Assembly: GCA_017482205.1 (NCBI GenBank)
Contig: JAFUNK010000024.1
Location: 239,861-303,860 of the forward strand
DNA from: Lachnospiraceae bacterium
GTDB taxonomy: Bacteria > Bacillota > Clostridia > Lachnospirales > Lachnospiraceae
DNA: 64,000 nt
Reading direction: 5' to 3'
Shown here: positions 62,646 to 64,000 of the stretch, one piece after another
Layout of the letters: the number at the start of each line of letters is the position of its first letter
Position numbering within the stretch: the stretch's first letter is position 1
Translations under genes and position numbers: made by a program
The notes under the pieces: model-generated
What the model saw: the letters and a program-made list of their open reading frames with translations, nothing else
Database searches by the model: none
What the model was told of the DNA's origin: nothing

Positions 62646-63788
62646 ATGGCAAACAACGGAAATCAGTCTACTGCAAAGAATACATCGAAAAGGACAAAAC
62701 GTAAGAAAAGAAACAGAATGATTATTTTTGCAGTAGAAATTGTAGTAATTGCATTATTATTGGGAGCATTGTGGATGCTTAAAGACTTTGGTACCGCTAA
62801 CACACCGCCGAGCGGTGAGGGTCAAGAGGCAGGAACGAAAGGACCTACCATCCTGGATGTAGACTTTGATGAGGATAATCTGGCAATTAATGATCAGATT
62901 TTAGAGAAACCTGAAATTATGGAGGGCTACTGGAATATTGCATTGTTTGGTGTAGATTCCAGAACTGGAGAGTTGGTAAAGGGAACTTTGAGTGACGCTA
63001 TTATGATTGCTTCTGTTAACTTATCAACAGGTGATATTAAGCTGGTAAGTATTTATCGTGACACATACCTGAATTTGGGTAATGACAAATACGGTAAATG
63101 TAATTCTGCATATAGTTATGGTGGTGCGGAACAGGCAATTAAGATGTTAAACATGAATCTGGATATGAACATTACAGAGTTCGTAACAGTAGGTTTTGAC
63201 GGTTTGGCTGCAACCATTGATGCACTGGGTGGTGTATGGTTGGATGTAGATGAGGAAGAACTGGAACATATTAATAACTACCAGAAGACTATGGCAGAGG
63301 ATATGCAGGTGTCTTATGTTCCTGTAGAAGAAACCGGTTATCAGTTGTTAAACGGTTTACAGGCAACGGCATATTGCCGTATCCGTTACAGAACAGGTAA
63401 CGATTTTGCAAGAGCAGCAGCACAACGTGAAGTGTTACAGGCAATTGCCGATGAAGCAAAGAAAGCAGATTTGGCAACTCTGACAAGAGTTATTAATGAT
63501 GTGTCACCTTATGTATATACATCTTTCAGTATGGATGAAATTCTGGAGTTGGCAAAGGACGCTGCAAAATATAATTTGGTAGATACCACCGGTTTCCCTC
63601 AGTCTGATATGAGAGGAACAGCAACTCTGGGTGCAAAGGGTAGTTGTGTATATGCAGTGGATTTGGAAGACAATGTAAAGTGGTTACATGAGTATCTGTT
63701 CGGTGAAGTGGATTATGAGCCTTCTGATGCAGTAAAAGAATACTCAGACATTATCCATGATTTTGTTGGACAGTATGTAGAATTTTAA
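62646..63788 (+). CDS. LytR-CpsA-Psr (LCP) family glycopolymer ligase
   Basis: A 380-residue protein with a basic cytoplasmic start (KRTKRKKRNR), one anchor helix (about 26-45) and an external LCP domain: 'IALFGVDSRTG', 'SDAIMIASVNLSTGDIKLVSIYRDT' with the lipid-phosphate-binding Arg, 'FDGLAATIDALGGVWLDV' and 'YCRIRYRTGNDFARAAAQREVL' with the Arg cluster. LCP enzymes move undecaprenyl-linked wall polymers to peptidoglycan. The ATG at 62646 has AAGGAG; an in-frame ATG lies at 62580. It closes the locus functionally: the exported glycan can be fixed to the wall here. Confidence 0.93.
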   Translation: MANNGNQSTAKNTSKRTKRKKRNRMIIFAVEIVVIALLLGALWMLKDFGTANTPPSGEGQEAGTKGPTILDVDFDEDNLAINDQILEKPEIMEGYWNIALFGVDSRTGELVKGTLSDAIMIASVNLSTGDIKLVSIYRDTYLNLGNDKYGKCNSAYSYGGAEQAIKMLNMNLDMNITEFVTVGFDGLAATIDALGGVWLDVDEEELEHINNYQKTMAEDMQVSYVPVEETGYQLLNGLQATAYCRIRYRTGNDFARAAAQREVLQAIADEAKKADLATLTRVINDVSPYVYTSFSMDEILELAKDAAKYNLVDTTGFPQSDMRGTATLGAKGSCVYAVDLEDNVKWLHEYLFGEVDYEPSDAVKEYSDIIHDFVGQYVEF

Positions 63789-63805
63789 TATTTGAAGAAA
63801 AAACG

Positions 63806-64000
63806 GGGCTGTTGCAAAATGGCAGTTTCCGAATTGTTTGTAAAAAGTTTCTTTGCAGACACGCTCTCGCTCGTGCCGAACGTAACGGTACTACGCATTC
63901 TCCTTCGCAAAATTGCTCGTAGAATGCAAGTGCCGACGTCCGCCAAAGGTCTGCGCCGGAAAGCTTTTTACAAACGATTCGGAAACCAGCCTATTTTGCA
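63806..64000. repeat. palindromic repeat element B with internal insertion, cut by the window edge
   Basis: GGGGCTGTTG at 63806 starts a copy of element A. The arms at 63826-63848 and 63965-63987 are 23 bases each and match as reverse complements at 22 positions. Between them lies about 115 bases of GC-rich sequence with its own hairpins (for example CACGCTCTCGCTCGTG at 63861-63876 and CATTCT/AGAATG around 63897-63927). It follows the LCP gene and may act as terminator. No open reading frame fits it, so it would be a non-autonomous element. Confidence 0.75.

Noticed and set aside
1-64000. tRNA, rRNA, transposase, integrase or phage genes
   Set aside because: I looked for conserved tRNA arms, rRNA-like stretches and DDE or recombinase motifs in the translated frames and saw none.

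Overview
The window looks like chromosomal DNA of a low-GC Gram-positive anaerobe of the class Clostridia, most likely a Lachnospiraceae-type gut bacterium. The basis is strong AGGAGG-type ribosome binding sites, AT-rich spacers, GH25 muramidases with Ig-like (Big_2) domains, an LCP ligase, several large clostridial membrane-protein families, and no outer-membrane genes. The genus assignment is inference. Almost the whole window is one very large locus for surface glycopolymers, read left to right apart from one gene at 42831-43802.

Layout. 1-3939: the end of a Wzt-type ABC ATPase, then two nucleotidyltransferase-like proteins. 3960-7882: a membrane sulfatase-fold transferase, a small membrane protein, and a YidC-like insertase domain fused to a CDP-glycerol glycerophosphotransferase-like domain. 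7898-12167: a complete 2-aminoethylphosphonate (AEP) pathway with nucleotidyl activation (PhnW, PepM with an extra nucleotidyltransferase domain, PntC/LicC-like, Ppd). 12168-14820: a glycosyltransferase and a polytopic membrane protein. 14836-21880: a CDP-3,6-dideoxyhexose set (RfbF, RfbG, RfbH) with a YerE-like thiamine enzyme and a reductase, suggesting a yersiniose-like branched sugar, plus a GtrB-like transferase. 21883-28231: a GT-C-like membrane protein and an unidentified sugar module (FAD oxidoreductase, SDR, TIM-barrel isomerase, two GT2 enzymes). 28360-31111: an anchored SGNH hydrolase, an XRE regulator with its own inverted repeat, and an uncharacterised STAS-like protein.

31221-42726: a UDP-GlcNAc 4,6-dehydratase, a GT2, a bifunctional fucokinase/GDP-fucose pyrophosphorylase, a GNAT, an acyltransferase, a membrane protein, a WecE-type aminotransferase, and a membrane protein interrupted by an in-frame TAA. 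42831-47326: an SGNH-like protein on the minus strand and a 1085-residue GH25 surface protein with a Tyr/Glu/Asp-rich repeat tail. 47443-56041: RfbB, two double-GT2 glycosyltransferases, RfbA, a second GH25 protein and RfbC. 56082-60524: a Wzm/Wzt exporter with a carbohydrate-binding ATPase C-terminus and a methyltransferase-kinase resembling the chain terminator WbdD. 60630-63788: a phosphoglucomutase, which can supply glucose-1-phosphate to both RfbA and RfbF, and an LCP ligase that can fix the polymer to peptidoglycan.

Working model (inference): a glycan containing rhamnose- or Fuc4N-like, fucose and branched dideoxy sugars is built on the cytoplasmic face, capped by the methyltransferase-kinase and exported by ABC transport. 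Outside the membrane it is decorated by polyprenyl-phosphate-dependent glycosyltransferases and perhaps with phosphonate, then attached by LCP. Three tandem-hexamer sites with 11-bp periodicity resemble WalR boxes and lie upstream of the GH25 gene, the LCP gene and the XRE gene. Two structured repeat types (a palindromic element at 42731-42829 and 63806-64000, and a three-way-junction element at 53159-53256) sit in spacers. I saw no tRNA, rRNA, CRISPR array, transposase or attachment site.
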